NCBI RefSeq assembly: GCF_022513585.1
Contig: NZ_JAKWBF010000026.1
Span: forward strand, 20,651 to 84,650
From: Gordonia gummivorans
Lineage (GTDB): Bacteria; Actinomycetota; Actinomycetes; Mycobacteriales; Mycobacteriaceae
Direction: 5' to 3'
Length of the DNA stretch: 64,000 bases
Under the pieces are notes generated by a model. That model had not been told where the DNA came from and ran no database searches. It saw only the letters and a list, made by a program, of their open reading frames with translations. Positions 45,854-55,226 of this stretch are shown here, in pieces; positions within the stretch are counted from its first letter, which is position 1; each line of letters begins with the position of its first letter. The position numbers and the translations under genes are program-made.

Positions 45854-47053
45854 GTGCTCGGTCCCGGGGGTTGTGGCGTGTCTGTCGTCGCGACGGCCGG
45901 GGCGGCAGAGCGGCCCCGCGCGCCGCGTGACAGCCGACAGTCTGTCACGCGGCCGGCTCGGCACACCCTGCTCGTCACGCTGGACCGCAATTCGCCGACC
46001 GCGTCGTGGGCGGGCGTGTACCGGCAGCCCGGCGAGGTGGTCGCGGTGTCGCAATACCTGCACCTGCTGACCCTCGATCGTCTCGACCTCAGCGAGCAGA
46101 CCTGGGCGGCATTTGTCGACGTTCTCTCCGAGAGCGTCCGACGGTCGAAGGTCGCCCTACCCGGTGTCGGCACAATTGCCGGCGTGGACGCGGCCGAATT
46201 GACCGCCTTGCCCGGGATCGAGGATTTCCTGTTGCTGCGCAGGATTCGCGACGAGGCGACCAGCGGACAATGGCAGCGGATCGTCGTCGACTGCTCCGGA
46301 GTCGGTGATCCGTTCGCGTTTCTGCGGGCGGCCGCGGTTCTCTCGCAGGCGCTCAACCGCTTCTGGCCGCGTCACCGGCGGCTCGCAGCCGCAGCGGAGC
46401 GTCCGGCGATGGCGGCGCTCACGGCTGCGGTCGACGCGATCGACCGCGACTGCGCAGACCTCTCCGAACTCATCACCGATGCGTCCGCCGTCGCAGTGCA
46501 TCTCGTCGTCGGGGCCGACGATCGTGGCTGCCGGCTCGTCGCGCCGATGCTTGCCGACATCGACGTGATGGGACTGCCGCTGACGTCGGTGGTGGTCAAC
46601 GAGGCCGGCGGACCGGGCAGCCAGGACGTCGTGGCCCAACTGAACGATCTCGTCGCCGAGCGGTCGGAGTCCGCGGGCGTCGTGGTCGGGGTCCGGGCCG
46701 TGGGCCGCGCGCCCGACACGATCGACCGTCTCGCCCGGCTGCGCAAGCTCGGCGTCACATTGGCGGCACCACACGGCGTTCCTCAGGGCTCCGCGGCAGC
46801 GATGGTGGAGTCCGTCGGTGGCGCCGGCGTGCAAGCCACGTATCGAATGTCGTGGCCACAGGGATTGCCCGACCCCGACGGACTGGTGCTCGGACGCAGC
46901 GGGGACGACCTGCTGGTGAGCGTGTCGGGATTCCGGCACCCGATCCGGTTGCCGTCGATGCTGCGCCGGTGCACCGTGGTGGATGCGGAGTGGGACGGCG
47001 TGCGTCTGGCCATCAGCTTCGTGCCCGATCCTGCGGTGTGGCCGAAGCGGTGA
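45854..47053 (+). CDS. ArsA-like ATPase-family protein with degenerate Walker A
   Basis: A 399-residue protein in the place of Rv2184c. It starts at GTG 45854 with LGPGGCGVSVVATAG, where ArsA/Get3 proteins have the deviant Walker A GKGGVGKT; the catalytic Lys and Thr are missing. Later segments fit the fold: RIVVDCSGVGDPFAFLR (Walker B region) and TSVVVNEAGG. A CTG at 45827, overlapping the previous stop, would extend the N-terminus by nine residues to a more normal strand and cannot be excluded. It may bind but not hydrolyse nucleotide. Coupled to the SRPBCC genes. Confidence 0.75.
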   Translation: MLGPGGCGVSVVATAGAAERPRAPRDSRQSVTRPARHTLLVTLDRNSPTASWAGVYRQPGEVVAVSQYLHLLTLDRLDLSEQTWAAFVDVLSESVRRSKVALPGVGTIAGVDAAELTALPGIEDFLLLRRIRDEATSGQWQRIVVDCSGVGDPFAFLRAAAVLSQALNRFWPRHRRLAAAAERPAMAALTAAVDAIDRDCADLSELITDASAVAVHLVVGADDRGCRLVAPMLADIDVMGLPLTSVVVNEAGGPGSQDVVAQLNDLVAERSESAGVVVGVRAVGRAPDTIDRLARLRKLGVTLAAPHGVPQGSAAAMVESVGGAGVQATYRMSWPQGLPDPDGLVLGRSGDDLLVSVSGFRHPIRLPSMLRRCTVVDAEWDGVRLAISFVPDPAVWPKR

Positions 47054-47123
47054 TGTCGGGTAGCGTCTGGAACCTGTGCCCCTGCGGGGCTTGTACTCCC
47101 GTCCGGAAGGAGCGTGCTCGTTC

Positions 47124-47639
47124 ATGAGCGCCGATGACGACGACGGCGACCGCACAAACCATGGCGGGTCGGCCGGTGCGGGAGCCCACCAGAGCGATAT
47201 GGTGCGCGACTTGCTGCTGGGATTGGCCGGTCAGATCGATCAGGTCGCGGCCATGTTCGGCGGGAATCGCTCACGGCGTACCGATGCTGATGGTGCCGAC
47301 ACCGACCAGACCTTCGGCGCCGGATCGTTCGGATCCGGGCAGGCCGCTGCCGGAGCGTTTTCTGCGGGAGCCGGACTGGGAGACGTGTCGGGCGAGATCA
47401 CCTCGCTGCTCGCCGAGATCGGCGATCTGCTGGCACGACTGATCGCGGCACTCATCGCAGTACTGGAGGCGATCGCCAAGGCGTTGCGTTCGACGCCCGC
47501 CGACACGTCGCCGCCCCGGCACTACCAGCCGATCGCCGTGCGCATCGATTCGCCACGCGCCTCTCGGCCACCGTTCCCCGAACCCTCGCCCCCTCGGGCC
47601 ACCGGTCCGGAGTCCACCGAGGACCGACCGAAGGAGTGA
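47124..47639 (+). CDS. Hypothetical protein with amphipathic helix (Rv2183c position)
   Basis: A 171-residue protein. The first half is acidic and Gly-rich (SADDDDGDRTNHGGSAGAG), with VRDLLLGLAGQIDQVAAMFG. The middle holds a long leucine/alanine helix (EITSLLAEIGDLLARLIAAL), and the tail is Pro/Arg-rich. ATG 47124 has GGAAGGAG about 12 nt upstream. No recognised domain. It occupies the place of Rv2183c and of the gene next to glk in C. glutamicum, 4 bp before the glucokinase gene, so the two are probably co-transcribed. Confidence 0.7.
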   Translation: MSADDDDGDRTNHGGSAGAGAHQSDMVRDLLLGLAGQIDQVAAMFGGNRSRRTDADGADTDQTFGAGSFGSGQAAAGAFSAGAGLGDVSGEITSLLAEIGDLLARLIAALIAVLEAIAKALRSTPADTSPPRHYQPIAVRIDSPRASRPPFPEPSPPRATGPESTEDRPKE

Positions 47640-47643
47640 TCTC

Positions 47644-48687
47644 ATGGGCGAGTTGACGATCGGTATCGACATCGGCGGCACCAGCGTGCGCGCGTCGGTG
47701 GTCGACGACCACGGCGCCATGCTCGACACCCTTCGTGCCGCCACCCCGCCGACCGCGCAGGCGCTCGAGCACTGTCTGGATCGACTGGTCGGCGAACTCA
47801 CCTCGAGGTGGGCGGCCAAAGCCGTCGGACTGGCCATCGCCGGGTTTCTGACGCCGGACCGGCAGGTGATCAGATTCGCCCCGCACCTGCCGTGGCGTGA
47901 GGCGCGGGTCGCCGAGGAGATGACCCGGCGCATCGGCATCCCGGTCTTCGCCGAGCACGACGCCAACTCGGCGGCGGTCGCCGAGTATCGCTTCGGCGCG
48001 GCCGCCCGCGGACACAATTCGCTGGTCCTGGCGATCGGGACCGGTATCGGCGCCGGCCTGTTGATCGACGGTGAGATCTACCGCGGGAGTTTCGGTGTCG
48101 CACCGGAATTGGGGCATCTGACGATCGTTCCCGACGGTCGGGTGTGTTCCTGTGGAAAGCGGGGGTGCTGGGAGCGGTACTGCAGCGGCACGGCGCTTGT
48201 CGACACCGTCGTCGAACTGCTCGCCGACGGCAATTGGGGCCGCAGTCAGCTCGCCGCCGATGTCGCGGCCGACCCGGGGGCGCTGACCGGTCGCCGGGTC
48301 GCGGGCGCCGCGGCCGACGGTGACGCGGTCGCGCTGGCGGCGTTCACGCAGTTCGCCGCCTCCCTCGGTCAGGGTCTGGCCATGATCGCCGACATCTTCG
48401 ATCCCGACCTGATCGTGCTGGCCGGCGGCGTCGGTGCGGCGTCGGGTCTGTTCCTCGACGAGGCGCGCGAGCATTACGCACGTCTGGTCACGGGCGCCGG
48501 GCATCGACAGCTCGCCCGGATTCGGGGTACGCAGCTCGGCGAATCGGCCGGGGTGATCGGGGCCGCGGAGGTCGCGCGGCAGGGACTGCGCGCGCCGGCA
48601 CCCCGGATGCAGTTGAGTACGGATGATCTTGTGCGCCAACAGCCTCACCCGTTGGCCGGACGGACGTCCGACCAACTTCTGGGATGA
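47644..48687 (+). CDS. glk: ROK-family glucokinase
   Basis: Phosphorylates glucose at C6. The 347-residue protein has the phosphate-binding IGIDIGGTSVRASVVD, AEHDANSAAVAEYRFGA with catalytic Asp, GTGIGAGLLIDG, EXGH in APELGHL, and the zinc-binding CSCGKRGCWERYCSG of ROK kinases. Comparable to Glk (Cg2399) of C. glutamicum, which lies in the same order; M. tuberculosis lacks this gene at the site. Whether polyphosphate can replace ATP is not visible. Confidence 0.92.
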   Translation: MGELTIGIDIGGTSVRASVVDDHGAMLDTLRAATPPTAQALEHCLDRLVGELTSRWAAKAVGLAIAGFLTPDRQVIRFAPHLPWREARVAEEMTRRIGIPVFAEHDANSAAVAEYRFGAAARGHNSLVLAIGTGIGAGLLIDGEIYRGSFGVAPELGHLTIVPDGRVCSCGKRGCWERYCSGTALVDTVVELLADGNWGRSQLAADVAADPGALTGRRVAGAAADGDAVALAAFTQFAASLGQGLAMIADIFDPDLIVLAGGVGAASGLFLDEAREHYARLVTGAGHRQLARIRGTQLGESAGVIGAAEVARQGLRAPAPRMQLSTDDLVRQQPHPLAGRTSDQLLG

Positions 48688-48819
48688 GTGGTGCTGGACA
48701 GGACCACCAAGTCACACAAACATTGCGGCACGGGCCGTGCGATGACGAACCCCGGCGTGGGTGGGTAGAGTTCTGCTCCGGGTATGGTCGCTGCGGTGAG
48801 TCGGTGAGGGAGAGTGCAG

Positions 48820-49533
48820 ATGTGGTACTGGGCGTTCAAATACATCTTCTTGGGTCCACTTCTGCGCGTGCTCGGCCGACCCCGGATCGAGGGGTTGGAG
48901 AACATCCCTGATCGCGGGCCCGCGATCCTGGCCAGCAATCACCTCGCGGTGATGGACAGCTTCTTCCTGCCCCTGATGGTGAACCGGCGCATCTACTTCC
49001 TGGCCAAGTCCGAGTACTTCACCGGCACCGGCCTCAAGGGCGCCTTCCAGCGGTGGTTCTTCACCGCTGTCGGCCAGATCCCCATCGACCGGTCGGGTGC
49101 GCAGGCCGCGGAGGGAGCGCTGATCTCCGCGCGCCGTCAGTTGGAGAAGGGTGAGCTGATGGGGATGTACCCCGAGGGCACCCGTTCACCTGACGGTCGT
49201 CTGTTCAAGGGCAAGACGGGGCTGGCCCGGATCGCGCTGGACACCGGCGTGCCGGTGATTCCGGTCGCGATGATCGGAACCAACAAGTTCAACCCGCCCG
49301 GCAGCGTGCTCCCGCGTCCGTCGAAGGTGGTCGTGAAGGTCGGCAAACCTCTCGACTTCGCCCGCTACGAGGGCATGCAGGGCAACCGGTTCATCGAACG
49401 CGCGGTGACCGACGAGATCATGTACGAGCTCATGCAGCTCACCGGCCAGCAGTACGTCGACATCTACGCCGCGTCGCTCAAGGACAAGAAGCCGGCTGCC
49501 GAGCCGCCGGCGGCCTCCGCCGACGCTGCCTGA
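48820..49533 (+). CDS. plsC: 1-acyl-glycerol-3-phosphate acyltransferase (PlsC family)
   Basis: Makes phosphatidate by acylating lysophosphatidate at the membrane. The 237-residue protein contains the acyltransferase box NHLAVMD (HX4D), then MGMYPEGTRSPDGRLFKGKTG and VPVIPVAMIGTNK. ATG 48820 is preferred over GTG 48814 because GAGGGAG lies 7 nt upstream of the ATG. Orthologous to Rv2182c. A short Ala/Pro tail follows. Substrate within the lysophospholipid group is not certain; PIM acylation is another possibility in this lineage. Confidence 0.9.
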   Translation: MWYWAFKYIFLGPLLRVLGRPRIEGLENIPDRGPAILASNHLAVMDSFFLPLMVNRRIYFLAKSEYFTGTGLKGAFQRWFFTAVGQIPIDRSGAQAAEGALISARRQLEKGELMGMYPEGTRSPDGRLFKGKTGLARIALDTGVPVIPVAMIGTNKFNPPGSVLPRPSKVVVKVGKPLDFARYEGMQGNRFIERAVTDEIMYELMQLTGQQYVDIYAASLKDKKPAAEPPAASADAA

Positions 49534-49561
49534 AGCGATCGTCAGCCGGCACCGAGGGTTT

Positions 49562-51262
49562 TCAACCAGCGTTGTGCGGCTCGTCGACCGATGCGGCCGG
49601 GCGCCTCGGCGCCAGCGTCGTCGACGTCACCTCGTTGGTTTCCGACGACGACAGCAGGCCGATGAGCGAGGGCAGCCACTCCCGATCGGCGGGCACCACG
49701 TCGTCGAGGTCGACGTGGCGCAGGTCGTCCGCCGACATCCAGCGCAGATCGAGATGTTCGAGCGCCTGCGGTGTCCCGTTGGTCAGGCGCGCCGCGTAGG
49801 CCCGGAGCACGAGGTCGTCGCGGAGTGCGACCTCGGTGCCGACACGATCGAGCGGTTCGACGTCGACGCCGAGCTCTTCGCGGATCTCGCGGCGCACGGC
49901 GTCGTGCGCGGACTCACCCAGCTCGACCCGTCCGCCCGGGAGTTCCCATTTGCCCGCCAGGTCCGACGGCCGCGCACGTTGGGCGAGCAGGAGGCGTCCG
50001 TCGTCGATGATGGCCGCGGCAACCACCTCGGTGCGAGCCCGGCTGCGTGTCACGGCGATCCAGGGCGTCACGGCGATCCAGGCCAGAGTGGCCAGGGCGA
50101 TCACCGACCACGCGCTGCCCAGGATCGCGACGAGGGCCGCGGGCAGCTCCCGGCTCGACTCGTCGATCGTCTTCAGAATCCACGGAATCCCGATCGCCGC
50201 GACGGCAATCCACACGCCGAGCACCACTTTCGCGCCCATCAGGCGGGCTCCGCCGCCGTAGACCAGCCAGACGGCCAGGGGCAGCAGCCACACCCAGTGA
50301 TGCACCCACGAGATGGGCGACACCAGCAGGCCGAGCAGCTGGACCACCATCAGGACGCCGAACGTGTCGTCGCGGACCACGCGCCACGCCGCCACGGCCA
50401 GCACCAGCGCGAGGGCGACCGCGACCAGCCAGATCCAGGACGACCCGACGTCGTGTCCGGCGATCCGGGAGAGCGATCCGCGCATGCTCTGGTTGATCAC
50501 CCGGGCCACGGGACCGATGCGGTCGGCGTCGCCGAGTAGTTCGCCGTAGTACGTGCGCGTCACCGACGGGAAGAACAGCAGGCAGCCCAGAATGGTGGCG
50601 ACGAAGGCGCCGGCCGCGGCCACAGCGCCGAGCGGTTTGCGGACCGCGAGATACCAGAGCCCGGTGATCGCCGGCGTGAGTTTGATGCCGGCGAGCAAGC
50701 CGATCAGCGCACCGCCCATGATCTGGCCGCGCTCGGTTCGCGCCATCGACACGGCCAGGAGGGTGCAGAACATCAGGAAGACGTTGATCTGTCCGTAGTC
50801 GAGGGTGACGCGCACCGGTTCGCACCAGATCGCGATCGCGGCCCATACCGCCGCCAGGGCGTACACGCCGGTGGTCCGCCCGCAGAGCCGCAGGGCGAGC
50901 ACCACACTCCCGTACAACGTGGCAAAGGTGGCGAGTTCCCACAGGATCGCGACGAGGCTGAACGGCAGCAACGACAGCGGATAGAGCACGACGGCCGCAA
51001 ACGGCGGATAGGTGAACGGCAACGCGAAGTCCGTGGAGCCCGAGTAGGTGAACAGGTACAGGGAGCCGTCGGCGAGACCGGCCGACCCGTCGCGATAAAC
51101 GTGCAGGTCCACGAAGTTCCTGCCGTTGGCGTTCGCCGCATCCCAGATCAGCCGAGCGATGATCGAGGCCGCCAGGATCGCGGTTGCCAGCACAGACCTG
51201 GAGCGCACGAGTTCCAAGGGTAGCGACCTGCGTACGGGGCGTGTCGGCGGCCTGTCAGGCAT
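49562..51262 (-). CDS. mptC: MptC-type alpha-1,2-mannosyltransferase fused to a Nudix hydrolase
   Basis: A 566-residue protein. Residues 1 to about 405 are a GT87/GT-C polyprenyl-phosphate-mannose mannosyltransferase with around ten helices and the loop DLHVYRDGSAGLADGSLY. The M. tuberculosis enzyme (Rv2181, 427 aa) adds alpha-1,2-mannose branches to lipomannan. Residues about 410-540 are a Nudix domain with a full box GGRVELGESAHDAVRREIRE and on to ELGV (443-466), most similar to MutT-type. The frame is continuous, without a stop or frameshift at the join. The join carries an 18-bp tandem repeat encoding WIAVT twice. Confidence 0.88.
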   Translation of the reverse strand: MPDRPPTRPVRRSLPLELVRSRSVLATAILAASIIARLIWDAANANGRNFVDLHVYRDGSAGLADGSLYLFTYSGSTDFALPFTYPPFAAVVLYPLSLLPFSLVAILWELATFATLYGSVVLALRLCGRTTGVYALAAVWAAIAIWCEPVRVTLDYGQINVFLMFCTLLAVSMARTERGQIMGGALIGLLAGIKLTPAITGLWYLAVRKPLGAVAAAGAFVATILGCLLFFPSVTRTYYGELLGDADRIGPVARVINQSMRGSLSRIAGHDVGSSWIWLVAVALALVLAVAAWRVVRDDTFGVLMVVQLLGLLVSPISWVHHWVWLLPLAVWLVYGGGARLMGAKVVLGVWIAVAAIGIPWILKTIDESSRELPAALVAILGSAWSVIALATLAWIAVTPWIAVTRSRARTEVVAAAIIDDGRLLLAQRARPSDLAGKWELPGGRVELGESAHDAVRREIREELGVDVEPLDRVGTEVALRDDLVLRAYAARLTNGTPQALEHLDLRWMSADDLRHVDLDDVVPADREWLPSLIGLLSSSETNEVTSTTLAPRRPAASVDEPHNAG

Positions 51263-51327
51263 CGGGTCCGATACCCCCTGACTGCCGTGACGGCACCTCG
51301 TTGCGGGTCCGCATTGCGGGTGTGACC

Positions 51328-51333
51328 AATACT
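51328..51333 (+). promoter_or_regulatory. -10 element of the DEDDh exoribonuclease gene
   Basis: AATACT ends 7 nt before ATG 51341, leaderless spacing. Confidence 0.4.
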
Positions 51334-51340
51334 TGTGCGT

Positions 51341-51826
51341 ATGCGGTACTTCTATGACTCGGAGTTTATCGAGGACGGCTCGACAATCGAGTTGGTGTCG
51401 ATCGGTGTCGTCGCCGAGGACGGTCGCGAGTTCTACGCGGTGTCGACCGAGTTCGACCCCGGCCGGGCCGGCGAGTGGGTGCGCGCCAACGTGTTACCGA
51501 AGCTGCCGTCCCCGTCGTCGCCGCACTGGCGGGACCGTCGGCGCATACGTGAGGACTTGCTCGCGTTCTTCGACGAGGGAGGCGGCGATGTCGAACTCTG
51601 GGCGTGGGTCGGTGCCTACGATCACGTGGTCCTCTGCCAGCTGTGGGGCCCGATGACTGCTCTGCCACGTCAGATCCCGCGCTTCACCCGTGAGCTTCGT
51701 CAGCACTGGGAGGCTGCCGGTCGGCCCGCATTGCCCCCGTCGCCACGGGACGCGCACGACGCCCTGACCGACGCCCGCCACAACCTGCGCAAGTGGGAGG
51801 CGATCGAACGCGCCCGCCACAGCTGA
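51341..51826 (+). CDS. 3'-5' exoribonuclease, DEDDh family (Rv2179c-type)
   Basis: A 161-residue RNase T/DEDDh nuclease. It begins MRYFYDSEFIEDG, with Asp and Glu of motif I, then LWAWVGAYDHVVLCQLWG (motif II) and HDALTDARHNLRKWE (His and Asp of motif III). The M. tuberculosis orthologue degrades RNA 3' overhangs in a metal-dependent way. ATG 51341 is preferred to GTG 51335 on the position of the promoter. Precedes aroG by 44 bp. Confidence 0.93.
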   Translation: MRYFYDSEFIEDGSTIELVSIGVVAEDGREFYAVSTEFDPGRAGEWVRANVLPKLPSPSSPHWRDRRRIREDLLAFFDEGGGDVELWAWVGAYDHVVLCQLWGPMTALPRQIPRFTRELRQHWEAAGRPALPPSPRDAHDALTDARHNLRKWEAIERARHS

Positions 51827-51855
51827 ACCCGGCACCGGCGAACACCGTCCGCTGA

Positions 51856-53277
<1,422 letters not shown>

Positions 53278-53306
53278 GCGTGCGGGTGTGGGAAGAGCCC
53301 ATCCCC

Positions 53307-53465
53307 GCTCCCTGAGGTGCGAGGAGCGCAAGCCGCCGGGTTGAGGAGCGACGAGGGAGCGAAGCGACCCGACGCGTCTCGAAACCGACGAGCCTCGAAG
53401 GGCTGGTGAGACAACAAGGTCATCTCACAGGGGGCTTCGAGGCTCGCAGGCTCGCACAGCCATCG
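53307..53465. repeat. Dispersed hairpin repeat, copy D
   Basis: Starts with GCTCCCTGAGGTGCGAG. Centre is a long hairpin: GAGCCTCGAAG (53390-53400) pairs with CTTCGAGGCTC (53435-53445), inside which GTGAGA pairs with TCTCAC. A second copy lies at 59006. Placed between the convergent aroG and pknL genes, where it could end transcription on both strands. Confidence 0.88.
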
Positions 53466-53485
53466 GAAGCGCCGGGCTCGTCAGA

Positions 53486-54727
53486 TCAGCGCACCCCGAG
53501 GTAGTGATGGCCCGTCCACCAGGCGACCGCACCCAGGCCAACCGCGACCGCGAGCACGGCAAGCAGCCACAGCACAGAGCGCAGGCGGCTGCCGACCTGG
53601 GGTTCGACGTCGTCGAGGGCGCCGGATCGTCGTGGTGTTGCGGCGTTCGGTGGCGCGTCGTCGGCGTGGTCGCGCTCCGGCGGTGGCGTGTGGGCCGGCG
53701 GTTCCGGACGGTCCGCCGCAGCTCCTGCGCCCGACCCCCTTGCGCCCGACTCCGATTCGGCCACATAGGGACCTGGCACCGACACCGCACGGGTGCCGTG
53801 CAGCCGAGGACCGGCCGGGCGGTGGCGCGCCATCGTGACGCGCTCGGCGGATCGGCGTGGCGCGGGCACGGTGAACGGCGGCAGATCGAGATCGTCGGCC
53901 ATCGCCAGCAATGCCTGTCGCATGGCGAATCCGTTCGGATACCGGTGTGCCGGATCGCGTTCGGTGGCGCACAGGATGATCTCGTCGAGTTCGGGGGGCA
54001 CCCCGGCGATGACGTCGCCGGGCGCCGGGACGTCGAAGTTGAGGCGCTGATAAGCCAGGGCCAGTGGGGTGTCGCCGCGGAAAGGGGTTCGGCCGGTGAG
54101 TAGTTCGAACAACATCACCCCGGTCGAGTAAACGTCGCTGCGTGCGTCCGCGTGTGAGGATTCCACCTGCTCGGGGGACAGGTAGGCGGCGGTGCCGAGG
54201 ATGACGCTGGCCGACGTCACCCCTGCTTCGGCGACGGCGCGGACAAGTCCGAAGTCGGCGACCTTCACGTCGCCGGAATCGGAGATGAGGACGTTCTCAG
54301 GCTTCACATCCCGATGCACCAGCCCGGCGGCGTGCGCGGTGCCGAGGCCGCCGAGCACGGGGTCGGCGACGGCGACCACGGCATGCGGCGGCATCGGTCC
54401 GCGTTCGCGCAGCAGTTCGCGGAGACTTCCGCCGTCCACCAGTTCCATGACGAGAAAGACGATCTGGTGATCGATGCCCTGGTCGTAGACGGCCACCAGA
54501 CCGGGATGTTTGAGACCGGCCACTGCGCGCGCCTCGAATTCGAAGCGGCGCAGGAACAGCGGATCCCCGGCGTAGCGGTCGTCCATGATCTTCACCGCGA
54601 CGTCGCGTCCGAGCCGCAGGTCGACCCCGAGGTAGACCGCGCTCATCCCGCCCCGCGCGATGAGCGCGTCAATGCGGTAGCGGCCCTCGACGACGACACC
54701 GAGCACCGGGTCGGCGGGACTGTTCAT
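53486..54727 (-). CDS. pknL: Serine/threonine protein kinase PknL
   Basis: Transmembrane Ser/Thr kinase. The 413-residue protein has the kinase domain at about 10-275: GGMSAVYLGVDL (Gly loop), VAVKIM (Lys), HRDVKPEN, DFGLVRA and an APE-like SPEQ. A long Pro/Arg/Glu-rich linker follows. One C-terminal transmembrane helix (VLWLLAVLAVAVGLGAVAWW) leaves almost no extracellular part. ATG 54727 has TAAGTT (54735-54740) 7 nt upstream. Divergent from its known mycobacterial substrate, the Rv2175c-type DNA-binding protein. Confidence 0.94.
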   Translation of the reverse strand: MNSPADPVLGVVVEGRYRIDALIARGGMSAVYLGVDLRLGRDVAVKIMDDRYAGDPLFLRRFEFEARAVAGLKHPGLVAVYDQGIDHQIVFLVMELVDGGSLRELLRERGPMPPHAVVAVADPVLGGLGTAHAAGLVHRDVKPENVLISDSGDVKVADFGLVRAVAEAGVTSASVILGTAAYLSPEQVESSHADARSDVYSTGVMLFELLTGRTPFRGDTPLALAYQRLNFDVPAPGDVIAGVPPELDEIILCATERDPAHRYPNGFAMRQALLAMADDLDLPPFTVPAPRRSAERVTMARHRPAGPRLHGTRAVSVPGPYVAESESGARGSGAGAAADRPEPPAHTPPPERDHADDAPPNAATPRRSGALDDVEPQVGSRLRSVLWLLAVLAVAVGLGAVAWWTGHHYLGVR

Positions 54728-54734
54728 GTCGGTG

Positions 54735-54740
54735 AACTTA
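54735..54740 (-). promoter_or_regulatory. -10 element of pknL
   Basis: TAAGTT on the minus strand, 7 nt before ATG 54727, leaderless spacing. Confidence 0.4.
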
Positions 54741-54815
54741 CCGGCATCGTCGGCGTCTGGGCGTGAACGCCGTCCGCCGACCGTGATCTCATGCCACCGG
54801 AAGTCGGTGAACCGC

Positions 54816-54821
54816 TACTCT
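54816..54821 (+). promoter_or_regulatory. -10 element of the Rv2175c-type gene
   Basis: TACTCT ends 6 nt before GTG 54828, leaderless spacing. Confidence 0.45.
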
Positions 54822-54827
54822 CTTCGT

Positions 54828-55196
54828 GTGAGTTCTCTACCGCTCTCGCAAGACACCCTGCTGCCGCCCGATGTGGACACGCTGTCGATCGACGAGGTGG
54901 CCAAGCGTCTCGGGGTTTCTGCGAACCGCGTCCGCACCCTGATCCGCGACCACCATCTGCTCGGCGTCTCGCGTGGCGGCGAGCCCGCGATCCCGGCACT
55001 GTTCTTCGACGACCTCGGTGTCGTCAAGCACTTCACTGGTCTCGTCGAGGTCCTCCTGGACGGGGGGTACAGCCGCGACGATGTGATGGCCTGGTTGTTC
55101 ACCACGCAGGACGATCTGGAGATGCACCCGGCGCAGGCGCTGCACACACATTCGGCCCGCGAGGTCATCCGTCGGGCGCAAGCCCAGGCGTTCTGA
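54828..55196 (+). CDS. Helix-turn-helix DNA-binding protein, PknL substrate type (Rv2175c)
   Basis: A 122-residue protein with an excisionase/MerR-like helix-turn-helix: SIDEVAKRLGVSANRVRTLI, then DHHLLGVSRGGEPAIPALFF. The C-terminal helices include DDVMAWLFTTQDDL. In M. tuberculosis Rv2175c binds DNA and is phosphorylated by PknL near its N-terminus, which lowers binding. The present N-terminus has SSLPLSQDTLL, with candidate Ser/Thr sites. GTG 54828 is supported by the -10 6 nt upstream; the frame to 54726 has no support. Confidence 0.9.
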   Translation: MSSLPLSQDTLLPPDVDTLSIDEVAKRLGVSANRVRTLIRDHHLLGVSRGGEPAIPALFFDDLGVVKHFTGLVEVLLDGGYSRDDVMAWLFTTQDDLEMHPAQALHTHSAREVIRRAQAQAF

Positions 55197-55226
55197 TCGC
55201 TGCGCCGTTCTGATCACTGCGCCGTT
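55192..55226. repeat. 17-bp tandem duplication over two stop codons
   Basis: TTCTGATCGCTGCGCCG is repeated as TTCTGATCACTGCGCCG in direct tandem. The first unit holds the stop of the HTH gene (55194-55196), the second the reverse-strand stop of mptA (55214-55216). Confidence 0.85.
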
